From an uncultured Sphingomonadaceae bacterium (GTDB lineage Bacteria > Pseudomonadota > Alphaproteobacteria > Sphingomonadales > Sphingomonadaceae), in the NCBI GenBank assembly GCA_947499975.1, contig CANMQE010000001.1, positions 1,178,001-1,242,000 of the forward strand: DNA of 64,000 nt, given 5' to 3'. Below, one piece after another: positions 34,560 to 43,240 of the stretch. The notes under the pieces were generated by a model, which saw nothing but the letters and a program-made list of their open reading frames with translations, made no database searches and was not told the DNA's origin. The position numbers and the translations under genes are program-made. Position 1 is the first letter of the stretch. Each line of letters opens with the position of its first letter.

Positions 34560-35438
34560 ATGCGCCGCCTACCACCCTTGCGAGCTCTCGAAGCGTTCAT
34601 CCGCGTGGTGCGCCTTGGATCGGCGCGGTCGGCTGCGAGTGAACTCGGGCTCAGCCCCTCGGCACTCTCCCGCCGGATCAGCAATCTGGAGACTTTCACG
34701 GGCCGCAAGCTGTTCTCCCGCACGGGGCAGACCATGCGCCTGACCGACGAGGGGCGGCAATTTTACGACGCCGTGGCCCCGCATCTTGAATCGCTGGCAG
34801 CGGCGGTGGAATCGCAAAGCGAGAACCTGCAGACGATTCGCCTGCGGCTCGGCGTGATGCCGCTGTTCGGCACGCAGCGCCTGTTCCCCCGCCTGAACGA
34901 ACTGCGCCAGGCCCATCCGCGCCTGCATCTGGATATCGATACCGGTCCCCACCTGATAGACCGGGTGGGCGATACGCTGGATGCCGCCATCACGCTGACC
35001 GACAGGCCCGATCCCTCCTTCTATTCCATTCAGCTGGACCAGAACACGGTGCACGCCATCGCCAGCAGGAGTATCGCGGACGAGCTGGGCGAAACACCCG
35101 AGCTTTCCCAGCTGCAGCAGCAGACCTTTCTGCTGCACACCGATATGCCGAAAAGCTTCGACGCCTGGAAGAGCGCGCTGGGGCTGGAGAAGCTGCAACC
35201 CTCGGCAATCGACCATTACGATTCCGGCCAGCTTATCCTGGAAGCCGCTGCGCAGGGAATGGGCATCGCCATGATGCACGACGATCACCTCAATCGCATC
35301 AACGATCCGCGCCTTGCCCGGCTGTTCGACGTGAAGATCGAGAGCCCCTATTCCTACTGGTTCATCTGCCGCCCCGCCGACCTGGAAGCGCGGCCCGTGA
35401 AGATCTTTCACGACTGGCTGGTGAACGCGGGCCTCTGA
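34560..35438 (+). CDS. LysR-family transcriptional regulator
   Basis: 292 residues. The N-terminal winged helix-turn-helix (PPLRALEAFIRVVRLGSARSAASELGLSPSALSRRISNLE) is typical, resembling the GcvA subgroup, and is followed by a periplasmic-binding-like effector domain (LRLGVMPLFGTQRLFPRLNEL ... DAAITL). There is no divergent partner gene. The next gene downstream on the same strand encodes a secreted SnoaL-like protein and may be a target. A T-N11-A operator lies upstream at 34476-34498. Confidence 0.9.
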   Translation: MRRLPPLRALEAFIRVVRLGSARSAASELGLSPSALSRRISNLETFTGRKLFSRTGQTMRLTDEGRQFYDAVAPHLESLAAAVESQSENLQTIRLRLGVMPLFGTQRLFPRLNELRQAHPRLHLDIDTGPHLIDRVGDTLDAAITLTDRPDPSFYSIQLDQNTVHAIASRSIADELGETPELSQLQQQTFLLHTDMPKSFDAWKSALGLEKLQPSAIDHYDSGQLILEAAAQGMGIAMMHDDHLNRINDPRLARLFDVKIESPYSYWFICRPADLEARPVKIFHDWLVNAGL

Positions 35439-35525
35439 AGCCTTTGGGCTCTAGCTTTATAGCGTGAAATCGGGCATCTTCGGGCAAAGTCAACAAGACT
35501 TGGTCATATGAGGGAGGACCGCCTG

Positions 35526-36476
35526 ATGAAGTTTGCCAGCCTGCTTGCCGCCACCGCTGCCGTATCGCTTGCCACGCCCGCTGCCGCGCAGATGCGCGCG
35601 CTGAACGATCCGGTTACGCCGCACCCCGATCCTGAAAGCCTGTTCGTCTCGGACGATCCGCAGGAAAACCGCAACGCCCAGGCCGCGCTGCACATCATGC
35701 GCGAACTGCTGCAATGCAACCAGTGGGATCGCGCGGGCGAGTGGCTGACGGACCGCTACATCCAGCACAACCCCATGGCTGCATCGGGGCTGGAAGGCGT
35801 GGTGACCTACTTCACCGAAGTCGCGCAAGTGGAGCGCGTGGACGATTGCGGCACGCTAACCAGCCCCATCGTGGAAGTGGTGGCGGAGGACGACATGGTG
35901 GTGGTGCTGATCCAGCGCGAGATTCCCTATGCCGACAATCCGAACGAAACCTACACCACCACCTGGTTCGACGCGTGGCGCTTCGTCGATGGCAAGGCCG
36001 ATGTGCACTGGGATCCGGCCACCTTGCCCGCTGCCCCGCAGCAGGCCGCGGCGCCGGCAGATGAAGCCGCGGATCGCGTGGCGATCGAGAACCTGATGTG
36101 GCGCTATGTGCGCGCGGCAGACACGCTTGATCCGCAGGGATATGCCGAGGTGTTCACTCAAGATGGCTCGTTCAACGACGTGCAGGGCCGCGACGCGCTG
36201 CGCGCCATGATCACCGGGATGGCCGAAGGGCAGGCAGAGCGCCGGGCGAGCGGCGATCTGACGGGCAAGATGTATCACGTGATGGCCAACCAGACGATCG
36301 AGTTCGTCTCACCCGATCACGCCCGCGTGCATTATTATTGGCAGACCATGTTTGCCGGCAACGATCTGGCCAATCCTCCACGTATCGCGGCGGGCGGCAG
36401 GGGCGTGGACGACGTGGTGCGCGTGGGCGATCAATGGCTGATCCAGAGCCGCAACGTGGTGCCGACCGAGGGCTGA
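35526..36476 (+). CDS. secreted protein with two SnoaL/NTF2-like domains
   Basis: 316 residues. A signal peptide (MKFASLLAATAAVSLATPA) with cleavage near AAAQ is followed by a first SnoaL-like module (ALHIMRELLQCNQWDRAGEWLTDRYIQHNPM, ending in WFDAWRFVDGKADVHWD), a proline/alanine linker (PAAPQQAAAPADEAA), and a second NTF2-like module (RVAIENLMWRYVRAADTLDPQGYAEVFTQDGSF ... VVRVGDQWLIQSR). The two-module fusion is less usual than the single domain. Polyketide-cyclase-like or steroid-isomerase-like folds cannot be assigned a substrate here. ATG 35526 follows GGGAGGA. A terminator follows directly. Confidence 0.82.
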   Translation: MKFASLLAATAAVSLATPAAAQMRALNDPVTPHPDPESLFVSDDPQENRNAQAALHIMRELLQCNQWDRAGEWLTDRYIQHNPMAASGLEGVVTYFTEVAQVERVDDCGTLTSPIVEVVAEDDMVVVLIQREIPYADNPNETYTTTWFDAWRFVDGKADVHWDPATLPAAPQQAAAPADEAADRVAIENLMWRYVRAADTLDPQGYAEVFTQDGSFNDVQGRDALRAMITGMAEGQAERRASGDLTGKMYHVMANQTIEFVSPDHARVHYYWQTMFAGNDLANPPRIAAGGRGVDDVVRVGDQWLIQSRNVVPTEG

Positions 36477-36481
36477 CCGAA

Positions 36482-36509
36482 AAAGGGGCGCCTCGACGGG
36501 CGCCCCTTT
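36482..36509. terminator. bidirectional hairpin terminator
   Basis: AAAGGGGCGCC (36482-36492) pairs perfectly with GGCGCCCCTTT (36499-36509) around a 6-base loop, with T-rich flanks on both strands. It sits between two convergent genes (SnoaL protein and cyclophilin). Confidence 0.85.
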
Positions 36510-36530
36510 CTTATCGGCTTCGGCCTTCGA

Positions 36531-36995
36531 TCAGGAGACCGTGGCTTTCACGATCTTGCCCGGATTTGCGGGCGGCTCGCCAGTTGGCAGCGCGTCGACA
36601 TGTTCCATGCCGCTCTCCACTTCGCCCCAAACGGTGTACTGGTTATCCAGGAAGCGCGCATCGTCGAACACGATGAAGAACTGCGAATTCGCGCTGTTCG
36701 GGTCCTGCGTGCGGGCCATGGAGCATACGCCGCGCGTGTGCGGCACATTGCTGAATTCCTGCGCCAGGTTGGGCTTGTCCGATCCGCTCATGCCGGTGCC
36801 GGTGGGATCACCGCCCTGCGCCATGAAGCCGGGGATCACGCGGTGGAACACGACACCGTCGTAAAAGCCCTCTTTCGCCAGTTCGGTGATGCGCGCCACG
36901 TGATTGGGCGCCACGTCGCTGCGCAGCTTGATCACGACATCGCCGCCCTTGCCGTCGCCGCAATCGAGGGTGAAAGTCAGTTTCTCGTCAGCCAT
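36531..36995 (-). CDS. peptidyl-prolyl cis-trans isomerase (cyclophilin, PpiB-like)
   Basis: 154-residue cytosolic cyclophilin without signal peptide: GDVVIKLRSDVAPNHVARI, GFYDGVVFHRVIPGFMAQGGDPTGTG, MARTQDPNSANSQFFI, and TVWGEVESGMEHVDAL. The catalytic Arg (FHRVIPGF) and QGGDPTG loop are intact. ATG at 36995 follows AAGGAGA at ideal spacing. Confidence 0.94.
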   Translation of the reverse strand: MADEKLTFTLDCGDGKGGDVVIKLRSDVAPNHVARITELAKEGFYDGVVFHRVIPGFMAQGGDPTGTGMSGSDKPNLAQEFSNVPHTRGVCSMARTQDPNSANSQFFIVFDDARFLDNQYTVWGEVESGMEHVDALPTGEPPANPGKIVKATVS

Positions 36996-37108
36996 TTGTG
37001 TTCTCCTTGAAAAATATGGGCGCGGCCTAGAGGATTGGCGGGGCAAAGTCACCCACAGCGTGGCAGAGTGCCTTGCTTTTGCAGCCAAGCTGCATAGACC
37101 TGCCCGCC

Positions 37109-38524
37109 ATGGCCGAAACCGATTTCCACGAAGACGATCCCGATACCCAGGTACAGGGTGAAGGAGAGCAGTTCGACGAGGAAAACCGGCTGAAGCCCGA
37201 ATTCGTCCGGCAGGTGCGAGAGGCGCTGTATGACGAAATCGAGGATAGCGTCTACGACCTGGTAGAGCCGCTGCACCCCGCCGACATCGCCGACCTTTTC
37301 GAGCTGCTGGAGCGAAAGGAGCGCAACGATCTGGCCGCCGCCATCACCGATCTGATGAGCAGCGAAGTGGTGGCCGAGCTGAACGATTACGTCCGCGAGG
37401 ACATGATCGAGGCGCTGCCGCCAGAAGCGGTGGCGGAAATCGTCGGCCAGCTCGATACAGACGATGCCGTCCAGCTGATCGAGGATCTCGACGAGATCGA
37501 CCAGCGTGCCATCCTGGCAGAGGTGGAGGCGGAAGACCGCGCGGTAATCGAGACCGCGCTCGCCTACCCGGAGGAATCCGCCGGGCGCCTGATGCAGCGC
37601 GAACTGATCGCGGTGCCCGATTCGATGACGGTGGGCGATCTCATCGATTACCTGCGCGCCGAAGATCACCTGACGACCGAGTTCTGGGAAGTGTTCGTGG
37701 TGGATCACCGCTTCCACCCGGTCGGGACGATCCAGTTATCCTGGATCCTGCGCACCCCGCGCGCCATTGCCCTTACCGATGTGATGAAGCGCGACCAGAC
37801 GCTGATCCCTGTGGAGATGGATCAGGAAGAGGTGGCCCTGCGCTTCCAGAAATACGCGCTGATCTCTGCCGCCGTGGTGGATGAAAGCGGCCGCCTGGTT
37901 GGCCAGCTGACCGTCGACGATATCGTCCACATCATTTCCGAAGAGGCGGGCGAGGATGCCCTGCTGATGAGCGGTGCCGGCGAAGGCGACATCAACGAGC
38001 CGCTGCGCGATGCCTATTCATCCCGCGTGCGCTGGCTGGTGGCCAACCTTGGCACGGCCGTGGTGGCCAGCGCGATCATCGCGTTTTTCGGGGCCGCGAT
38101 CGAGCAGTTGGTGGCGCTGGCGGTGCTGATGCCCATCGTTGCCAGTATCGGCGGCAATGCCGGCACGCAGACGATGGCGGTGACGGTGCGTGCCATTGCC
38201 ATGAACCAGCTGACCAAGTCCAACACCCGCCGCATCCTGCTGCGCGAATTGAAGGTGGCGCTGATGAACGGCGTGACCATTGCCGTGCTGATCGGCGCGG
38301 CAACGGCGGTGCTGTTCACCCCGCAACTGGGCGGCGTGATCGCTGCGGCCATGGTGATCAACATCATCGTTTCGGGAATGGCGGGCGTGTTGGTGCCCGT
38401 GGCGTTCGAACGGCTGGATCAGGATCCTGCCGTCGCTTCCAGCGTGTTTGTCACGATGATTACCGATTCGATGGGCTTTTTCGCCTTCCTCGGCCTTGCC
38501 GTGGCGTTCGGCCTGGCTGGCTGA
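37109..38524 (+). CDS. mgtE: magnesium transporter MgtE
   Basis: 471-residue Mg2+ channel. The N domain (LHPADIADLFELLERKERNDLAAAI) and CBS pair (MTVGDLIDYLRAEDH, GTIQLSWILRTP, VDESGRLVGQLTVDDIVHII) form the cytosolic Mg2+ sensor. A plug helix and five membrane helices follow, with the pore signature MPIVASIGGNAGTQTMAVTVRAIA. ATG 37109 begins the acidic N-terminal tail. No M-box or other Mg2+ riboswitch fold is evident in the short upstream region. Confidence 0.94.
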   Translation: MAETDFHEDDPDTQVQGEGEQFDEENRLKPEFVRQVREALYDEIEDSVYDLVEPLHPADIADLFELLERKERNDLAAAITDLMSSEVVAELNDYVREDMIEALPPEAVAEIVGQLDTDDAVQLIEDLDEIDQRAILAEVEAEDRAVIETALAYPEESAGRLMQRELIAVPDSMTVGDLIDYLRAEDHLTTEFWEVFVVDHRFHPVGTIQLSWILRTPRAIALTDVMKRDQTLIPVEMDQEEVALRFQKYALISAAVVDESGRLVGQLTVDDIVHIISEEAGEDALLMSGAGEGDINEPLRDAYSSRVRWLVANLGTAVVASAIIAFFGAAIEQLVALAVLMPIVASIGGNAGTQTMAVTVRAIAMNQLTKSNTRRILLRELKVALMNGVTIAVLIGAATAVLFTPQLGGVIAAAMVINIIVSGMAGVLVPVAFERLDQDPAVASSVFVTMITDSMGFFAFLGLAVAFGLAG

Positions 38525-38631
38525 CCTGCCCATTACATCGTCGACCGGCGCAAGAAGTTTACTTCGTTTGACCTTTGCAGCCGCGTGGCTGTAAGACTTG
38601 GAAACCATACAGGCAACAAAAGGAAACCTGC

Positions 38632-39258
38632 ATGGCCAACACCCACCTCAACCGCGTATATCAGGCATCCGGCAACGCCGAGATGCGTGAGATCTATGAC
38701 GAATGGGCAGAAGATTACGATAACGACGTCGAAGGCAACGGCTATCTGACGCCGGCCCGACTGGCGGAAGCGCTCAAGACGTTTGTACCCGACATGGATA
38801 CCCCGATAATGGACTACGGCTGCGGCACCGGGCTTTCCGGCGCGGCGCTGGCGAAGGCCGGATATTCGAAGATCGACGGTGCGGACCTGTCGCAGGGGAT
38901 GCTGGATCTGGCGAAGAAGACCGGCGTCTACCGCAACCTGCAGCTAATCGACTTCGAACGCCCCCTGAAACCGCAGATCGGTGATTACGATGTGCTTGCC
39001 GCCGTGGGCGTGATCAGCAAGGGCGCGGCCCCGGCATCTGTTTACGACGATGTGCTGTCACTGATGAAGCCGGGCGCGCTGATGGCTTTCTCCCTGAATG
39101 ATCTGAGCCTGTCGGACCCGGACTATGCCCATCTGGTGACAGACAGTGTGGAAGCAGGAGAAATCAAGGTGCTTTACGAAGAGCACGGCCCCCATCTGCC
39201 CGAATATGGCGACAACAGCGGCTCCACCGTGTTCGTGCTGGAACGACTGAAGGCGTAA
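38632..39258 (+). CDS. class I SAM-dependent methyltransferase
   Basis: 208 residues with MREIYDEWAEDYDNDVEGNGYLTP at the N-terminus, motif I MDYGCGTGLSGAALAKAGY, motif II IDGADLSQGMLDLAKK and a later GVISKGAAPASVYDDVLSLMKPG. Substrate cannot be told; the family includes small-molecule and quinone-like methyltransferases. AAAAGGAAA precedes ATG 38632 at good spacing. It is flanked by mgtE and an OmpA-like gene on the same strand with over 100 bp gaps, so it is probably transcribed alone. Confidence 0.85.
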   Translation: MANTHLNRVYQASGNAEMREIYDEWAEDYDNDVEGNGYLTPARLAEALKTFVPDMDTPIMDYGCGTGLSGAALAKAGYSKIDGADLSQGMLDLAKKTGVYRNLQLIDFERPLKPQIGDYDVLAAVGVISKGAAPASVYDDVLSLMKPGALMAFSLNDLSLSDPDYAHLVTDSVEAGEIKVLYEEHGPHLPEYGDNSGSTVFVLERLKA

Positions 39259-39476
39259 AGTCCGCACAATGACGTCAGCGTAAAGCCACCTGGAGTGAAA
39301 ATGCGGCTGCAGTGAGGCAGCGCGCAAACGCCTCGTCGCAGGAGGCACACCAGCCACCCCTCCCCACGCTATAATCGTCCAAAGTGTTCATGAAGGTGAA
39401 AGGCACGGGTCAACAGTCGAGGCTGTGTTTCTGCTTGTCCGCAAGCTTGATCTTAATTTCACAAGGAGTGCACACT

Positions 39477-40409
39477 ATGAATTCACCGAACAGCAGGTCT
39501 CTGAAGCTGGGCATATTTGCCCTGATGGCCGCCACCGCCACAACCGGCGTTTCCGCGCAGGAACTGGAACCGGCATCGGCGCAGAACCAGGCGCGCACGC
39601 AGGTCCAGCAGGACGACAACATCAATGTCTACGGCTCGCTGCCGACGGACCTTTCCGGCCTTACCGCCGGGCCCGAGATCGACGGCTTCATCTCGTCGCG
39701 CCGTGGCCGCCAGATGGAAGTCACCTCCGAGGACGGCCAGCGCACCACCGTGCTGATCGCCGATTCCACCGATGTGAAGGCGCGTGGCGGCTTCCTCGGC
39801 CTTGGCCGCACGGAACTGGGTGCGGACGCGCTGCTGAACGGCCTGCCCGTCACCGTTGAAACGGTGCAGTGGGAAGATGGCCTGGTGGCGAGCCAGGTGC
39901 GTTTCAGCGACGGCGACCTTGAAACCGCCACCATGATCCGCACCGGCACCGGCCAGCAGTTCGCCGAGCAGGGTGCCGCGATCGAGGAAAATGCGGCTGC
40001 CGCAGAAGCGCTGCGTGGCCGCGTTGCCAATATCGACCAGTATAACGTGATGGACGTGGCCAATGTCTATTTCGACACCGGCAAGTGGAACCTCAGCCCC
40101 GAAGGCCAGCGCGAGCTTTGCGCCACCGCGCAGGAAGCCAGCAACACGCAGAACGCCCTGCTGCTGGTCGTCGGTTACACCGATTCGGTGGGTGATCAGG
40201 ATTACAACCAGACGCTGAGCGAGCGCCGCGCGGGCCGCGTAGTGAACTTCCTCCAGCAGGAATGCGATTGGGAACCCTGGCGGATGCTTTCGCCCACCGG
40301 CATGGCCGAGGCTGATCCCACCGCAGACAACACCACCGCAGCGGGCCGCGCCCAGAACCGCCGCGTCTCGGTGAACATCCTCGTCAGCAAGGCTGTTGCA
40401 GGAATGTAA
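39477..40409 (+). CDS. OmpA-family outer-membrane/peptidoglycan-binding protein
   Basis: 310 residues. A signal peptide (MNSPNSRSLKLGIFALMAAT) is followed by an N-terminal OB/DUF5666-like beta domain (GPEIDGFISSRRGRQMEVTSEDGQRTTVLIADSTDVKA) and a C-terminal OmpA domain (NVYFDTGKWNLSPEGQREL, VVGYTDSVGDQDYNQTLSERRA, GRAQNRRVSVNI) for binding diaminopimelate of peptidoglycan. ATG 39477 follows AAGGAG. The roughly 220 bp in front hold TATAAT at 39370-39375 that could be a -10 element, but I see no clear -35. A strong terminator follows. Confidence 0.88.
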   Translation: MNSPNSRSLKLGIFALMAATATTGVSAQELEPASAQNQARTQVQQDDNINVYGSLPTDLSGLTAGPEIDGFISSRRGRQMEVTSEDGQRTTVLIADSTDVKARGGFLGLGRTELGADALLNGLPVTVETVQWEDGLVASQVRFSDGDLETATMIRTGTGQQFAEQGAAIEENAAAAEALRGRVANIDQYNVMDVANVYFDTGKWNLSPEGQRELCATAQEASNTQNALLLVVGYTDSVGDQDYNQTLSERRAGRVVNFLQQECDWEPWRMLSPTGMAEADPTADNTTAAGRAQNRRVSVNILVSKAVAGM

Positions 40410-40432
40410 TCGACCTGGTGGTTGAAAGATCG

Positions 40433-40464
40433 GGGGGTGGGCATGGCCCGCCCCCTTTTCTTTT
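40433..40464 (+). terminator. intrinsic terminator of the OmpA-family gene
   Basis: GGGGGTGGGC (40433-40442) pairs with GCCCGCCCCC (40446-40455), one G-T pair included, around a 3-base loop, and is followed by TTTTCTTTT. The cyclase gene on the other strand ends at 40471. Confidence 0.9.
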
Positions 40465-40470
40465 GCGCGC

Positions 40471-41406
40471 CTAGCGGATGGCCACCGGGTTCACGATGGC
40501 CTGCACGCTGCCCTTCAGCCGCGCTGCACCCAGCACGAACATGAATTCGTGCGCCCCGTCGGCAGCAAGCTGCCGCGTATCCACCGTCTCCAGGATATAG
40601 ATGCCGTTCTCGGCAATCAGCATGGCGTGGACCGGCAGCACCTTGCCATCTGCGCTGGGGGCATTCGTTTCCAGTCCGGCGGTGTCCGATCCCACGGCCA
40701 CGACGCCCTGCTCCACCAGCCAGGCGGCGGCATCTGCGTCGATACCCGGGGCCTGCGTGATGAAAACGTCGGTCTCTCCCATACGGCTGAGCCAGCCGGT
40801 GTGGAACAGCACGACGTCCCCCGGTCTCACCTCCACGCCCTGCGCCCGCGCCGCGGCCTGCACCTCGGCAGCATCGAAGGCAGCCAACGGTTCGATCACG
40901 TCCACGCCGCGATGGGCCGCCATATCGATCAGCACGCCGCGCGCGGCGATGGCGGGAATGTTCTCCGCACCGTAGCGAATCAGCCCGTCCTCCCGCATGA
41001 TTGCGCTGGCGGGCACGCCGTTATAATGCACCCCGTCGATGCCAATATGGCCAAGTCCGTCGATCTGCGTGCCGATGCCGAGATGGGTTTCCACGCGATC
41101 ATCATGGCCGGTTACCTTGTTCGGCCCGGTCACGCCAAGATCGATAATCTGCATCGAATATGTGCGGTTCCCCCACACCGGCGTTTCCGGCCCGCTGACC
41201 ACGCCGAGTCGATAGACCTTGCCCTCTTTCACCAGATCCGCCGCATCGCGCACCATCGTGGTGGTAAGCGCGGTCAGCGCGCCTGCATCGGCATCGGTAT
41301 AAAGCTGCTGCGGCGGCGCAGTTTCGCTCGCGCTTTGCACGTCTTGTGCCTGCGCGGCGCAGGCTGCCAGTGTCATTGCCGCAGTAACGGCGATCAAATT
41401 GCGCAT
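40471..41406 (-). CDS. secreted cyclase-family protein (kynurenine formamidase-like fold)
   Basis: 311 residues with an N-terminal signal (MRNLIAVTAAMTLAACAAQA, with a possible lipobox LAAC). The cyclase/PF04199 metal motif appears as HLGIGTQIDGLGH, followed by RGVLIDMAAHRGVDVIEPL, GDVVLFHTGW and VGSDTAGLETN. Members hydrolyse or cyclise small amides and lactones; substrate unknown, and export to the periplasm suggests a catabolic or detoxifying role. ATG 41406 follows GGGAGGGA. Confidence 0.85.
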   Translation of the reverse strand: MRNLIAVTAAMTLAACAAQAQDVQSASETAPPQQLYTDADAGALTALTTTMVRDAADLVKEGKVYRLGVVSGPETPVWGNRTYSMQIIDLGVTGPNKVTGHDDRVETHLGIGTQIDGLGHIGIDGVHYNGVPASAIMREDGLIRYGAENIPAIAARGVLIDMAAHRGVDVIEPLAAFDAAEVQAAARAQGVEVRPGDVVLFHTGWLSRMGETDVFITQAPGIDADAAAWLVEQGVVAVGSDTAGLETNAPSADGKVLPVHAMLIAENGIYILETVDTRQLAADGAHEFMFVLGAARLKGSVQAIVNPVAIR

Positions 41407-41524
41407 GGTTGATCCCTCCCGATCGTGTTTTTTGCAAGACTGCGACGGTATTGCGGCCAAGGCAAGGCCCCAGCGATGGCCGAGCAGGACTTGAGCGTGC
41501 CGGGCCAGTCCCTATCTTCGAACC

Positions 41525-41914
41525 ATGTCGCTTAACATTACCAAGATCGCTTTCGGCGCTAAGAGTTTTGCCGATATCGAGGAATGGTACGCCAATCGCT
41601 CCAGCTTCAAGGTGAATACGCGATATCGCCCCACCCGCTGGAAAGAGACGATCGGCGGTTCGCTGTACTGGATTCACGAACACAACATCGTCGCCCGGTC
41701 CACAATCACCGGTTACGAGCAGCAGGACGATGGCAGGTGGTGGATCCTCATCGAACCAAGGCTGGTGAAGGTGATGCCCCGGCCCAAGCGGGCGCATCAG
41801 GGCTGGCGATACCTGAAAGGAGAGCCGCCGCGCGATCTGGCAGACGGGGAGGATATCGGCGATGTCATTCCCGGCAAGCTGGCGGGAAAGCTGCAACGGC
41901 TGGGCCTGATTTGA
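41525..41914 (+). CDS. DUF1489 family protein
   Basis: 129-residue basic cytosolic protein that matches the alphaproteobacterial DUF1489 family: LNITKIAFGAKSFADIEEWYANR, GGSLYWIHEHNIVARSTITGYE, WWILIEPRLVKVMPRPKRAHQGWRYL and the C-terminal LPAKLAGKL-like GKLAGKLQRLGLI. Function is unknown. It diverges from the cyclase gene and is probably monocistronic. Confidence 0.88.
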   Translation: MSLNITKIAFGAKSFADIEEWYANRSSFKVNTRYRPTRWKETIGGSLYWIHEHNIVARSTITGYEQQDDGRWWILIEPRLVKVMPRPKRAHQGWRYLKGEPPRDLADGEDIGDVIPGKLAGKLQRLGLI

Positions 41915-41989
41915 ACGCAGTTGCACAATAAATCGCGCGCGGACCAGTGAAAACGTGGAACCATAAAGGGTTAGGTCTGTTTACGCGGC

Positions 41990-42172
41990 ATGACGAACCC
42001 TGAATTTACCGAGCGGCGCGAGAGCATGATTGCCCGTTTGCACGACATATGCACGCGATCCGGCCAGGCTTTCGATTTCGCCAGCAAAGAGGCGAGCGAC
42101 TACCTGCTCAACGGATCGACCCGCACCCGCCGCCGCGCCACATTGGGTGGATCGATCAACTACCAGCGATAG
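41990..42172 (+). CDS. small hypothetical protein (60 residues)
   Basis: MTNPEFTERRESMIARLHDI begins a short, charged, probably helical protein with the end TRTRRRATLGGSINYQR. No membrane segment, Cys pair or known motif. Codon use looks coding-like, but no strong ribosome site precedes ATG 41990 (GGTTAGG is 15 or so bases away). Probably real but uncertain. Confidence 0.45.
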   Translation: MTNPEFTERRESMIARLHDICTRSGQAFDFASKEASDYLLNGSTRTRRRATLGGSINYQR

Positions 42173-42232
42173 TATCGCCGGGTTCGGAACATCCACCCCC
42201 TCCTTCCCGTTGTATGGTAAAGGAGATTCAAT

Positions 42233-42481
42233 ATGCCCGAACGTCAAAGCCGCCACCCCGACAATGACCTGATCGACAAGATGCAGGACGGTTCCACCCC
42301 CTCACAGGGCAGCCGGTCCGGCGGTGAAGTGAACACGCGCGTCGGCACGCGTGACGAGATCAATCGCGCCACCGATCCCGACAATCGCGAACCCGAAATC
42401 GGCAGCGACAATCCCCCTCAGGATGCGCAAAAGGGCCCGAAAACCCGCGCCGCGATCCAGGACGAGCGAAACGACAGCTAA
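42233..42481 (+). CDS. small hydrophilic, probably disordered protein (82 residues)
   Basis: MPERQSRHPDNDLIDKMQDG starts a strongly hydrophilic protein rich in D, N, E, R, G and P with no hydrophobic core (GSDNPPQDAQKGPKTRAA). An excellent ribosome site (AAAGGAG) lies 7 bases before ATG 42233, and a hairpin terminator follows, so it is expressed as a short transcript. Disordered, stress- or desiccation-related function is a guess only. Confidence 0.7.
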   Translation: MPERQSRHPDNDLIDKMQDGSTPSQGSRSGGEVNTRVGTRDEINRATDPDNREPEIGSDNPPQDAQKGPKTRAAIQDERNDS

Positions 42482-42497
42482 ACTCTAGACACCATCG

Positions 42498-42531
42498 GGC
42501 CGGTGACTGCTGAATGCAGTTTCCGGCCTTT
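42498..42531 (+). terminator. hairpin terminator after the 82-residue gene
   Basis: GGCCGG (42498-42503) pairs with CCGGCC (42523-42528), with an inner CTGC/GCAG pairing, followed by TTT. A second hairpin, AAGCGGCGGC (42538-42547) with GCCGCCGCTT (42552-42561), overlaps the stop of the convergent DsbA-like gene. Confidence 0.55.
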
Positions 42532-42547
42532 GGTCTAAAGCGGCGGC

Positions 42548-43240
42548 TCAGGCCGCCGCTTCCATATTGGCGATCTGTAACAGCGCGCGGGCAAAGTCTT
42601 CCGGCTCCTGCGCGCCTTGCAGCATGTATTTGTGGTTCACCACGAAGGTGGGCACGGCGGAGATCCCGCCCGACACGCCGCGTTCCTCCTCTGCCCGCAC
42701 GGCGAGTTCCAGCGCCTCGTCGTCAAGCGCTTCCCGCGCTGCCGCAGCATCCAGCCCGGCCTTTTCGCACAGGTCGACCAGCATATCGCGGTCCGCCATG
42801 TTCAGCCGTTGCTGGAAATGGGCAGCGAACATCGTTTCTTTCAGCTTCGTCTGTTTTTCCGGTCCGTAGGAGGCCAGCGCCCAGCGCAGCAGCTTGTGAC
42901 AATCGAAGGTATTCCACATCATAGCAGGCGGCGCCTCGCCCTCGCCCTGCCAGTCGATAGGGAAGCCAACCCGCTCTGCCGCGCCTTCAAGTTCGGCACG
43001 CATGGTGTCGATCTCTTCCTCGCTGCGGTCATACGTCTTGGCAAGGTGCTCTACCTGCAACCTTCCCTCGGGCGGCATTTGCGGATTAAGCTCGAACGGC
43101 ATCCAGCGGATGGTAACGGCCACATCGTCCGCCGCGAGGCGCGCACCCTCGGCAAAGCTGCGCCAGCCCACCAGGCACCACGGGCACATCACGTCGGACC
43201 AGATGTCCACCACCATGGGTGTTGCGCCATCGTTGCTCAT
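42548..43240 (-). CDS. FrnE-like DsbA-family oxidoreductase
   Basis: 230-residue cytosolic thioredoxin-fold protein of the 2-hydroxychromene-2-carboxylate isomerase/FrnE group. The redox motif Cys19-Pro-Trp-Cys22 lies in IWSDVMCPWCLVGW; MPFELNPQMPPEG and GISAVPTFVVNHKYMLQGAQEPEDF (cis-Pro loop) are family signatures. ATG at 43240 shares a base with the nudC stop (TAATG), placing it last in a three-gene operon. Relatives act in disulfide stress. Confidence 0.92.
   Translation of the reverse strand: MSNDGATPMVVDIWSDVMCPWCLVGWRSFAEGARLAADDVAVTIRWMPFELNPQMPPEGRLQVEHLAKTYDRSEEEIDTMRAELEGAAERVGFPIDWQGEGEAPPAMMWNTFDCHKLLRWALASYGPEKQTKLKETMFAAHFQQRLNMADRDMLVDLCEKAGLDAAAAREALDDEALELAVRAEEERGVSGGISAVPTFVVNHKYMLQGAQEPEDFARALLQIANMEAAA

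Noticed and set aside
36996..37108. Mg2+ riboswitch (M-box) ahead of mgtE
   Set aside because: The space is only about 110 bp, shared with a divergent gene, and shows none of the conserved M-box helices.
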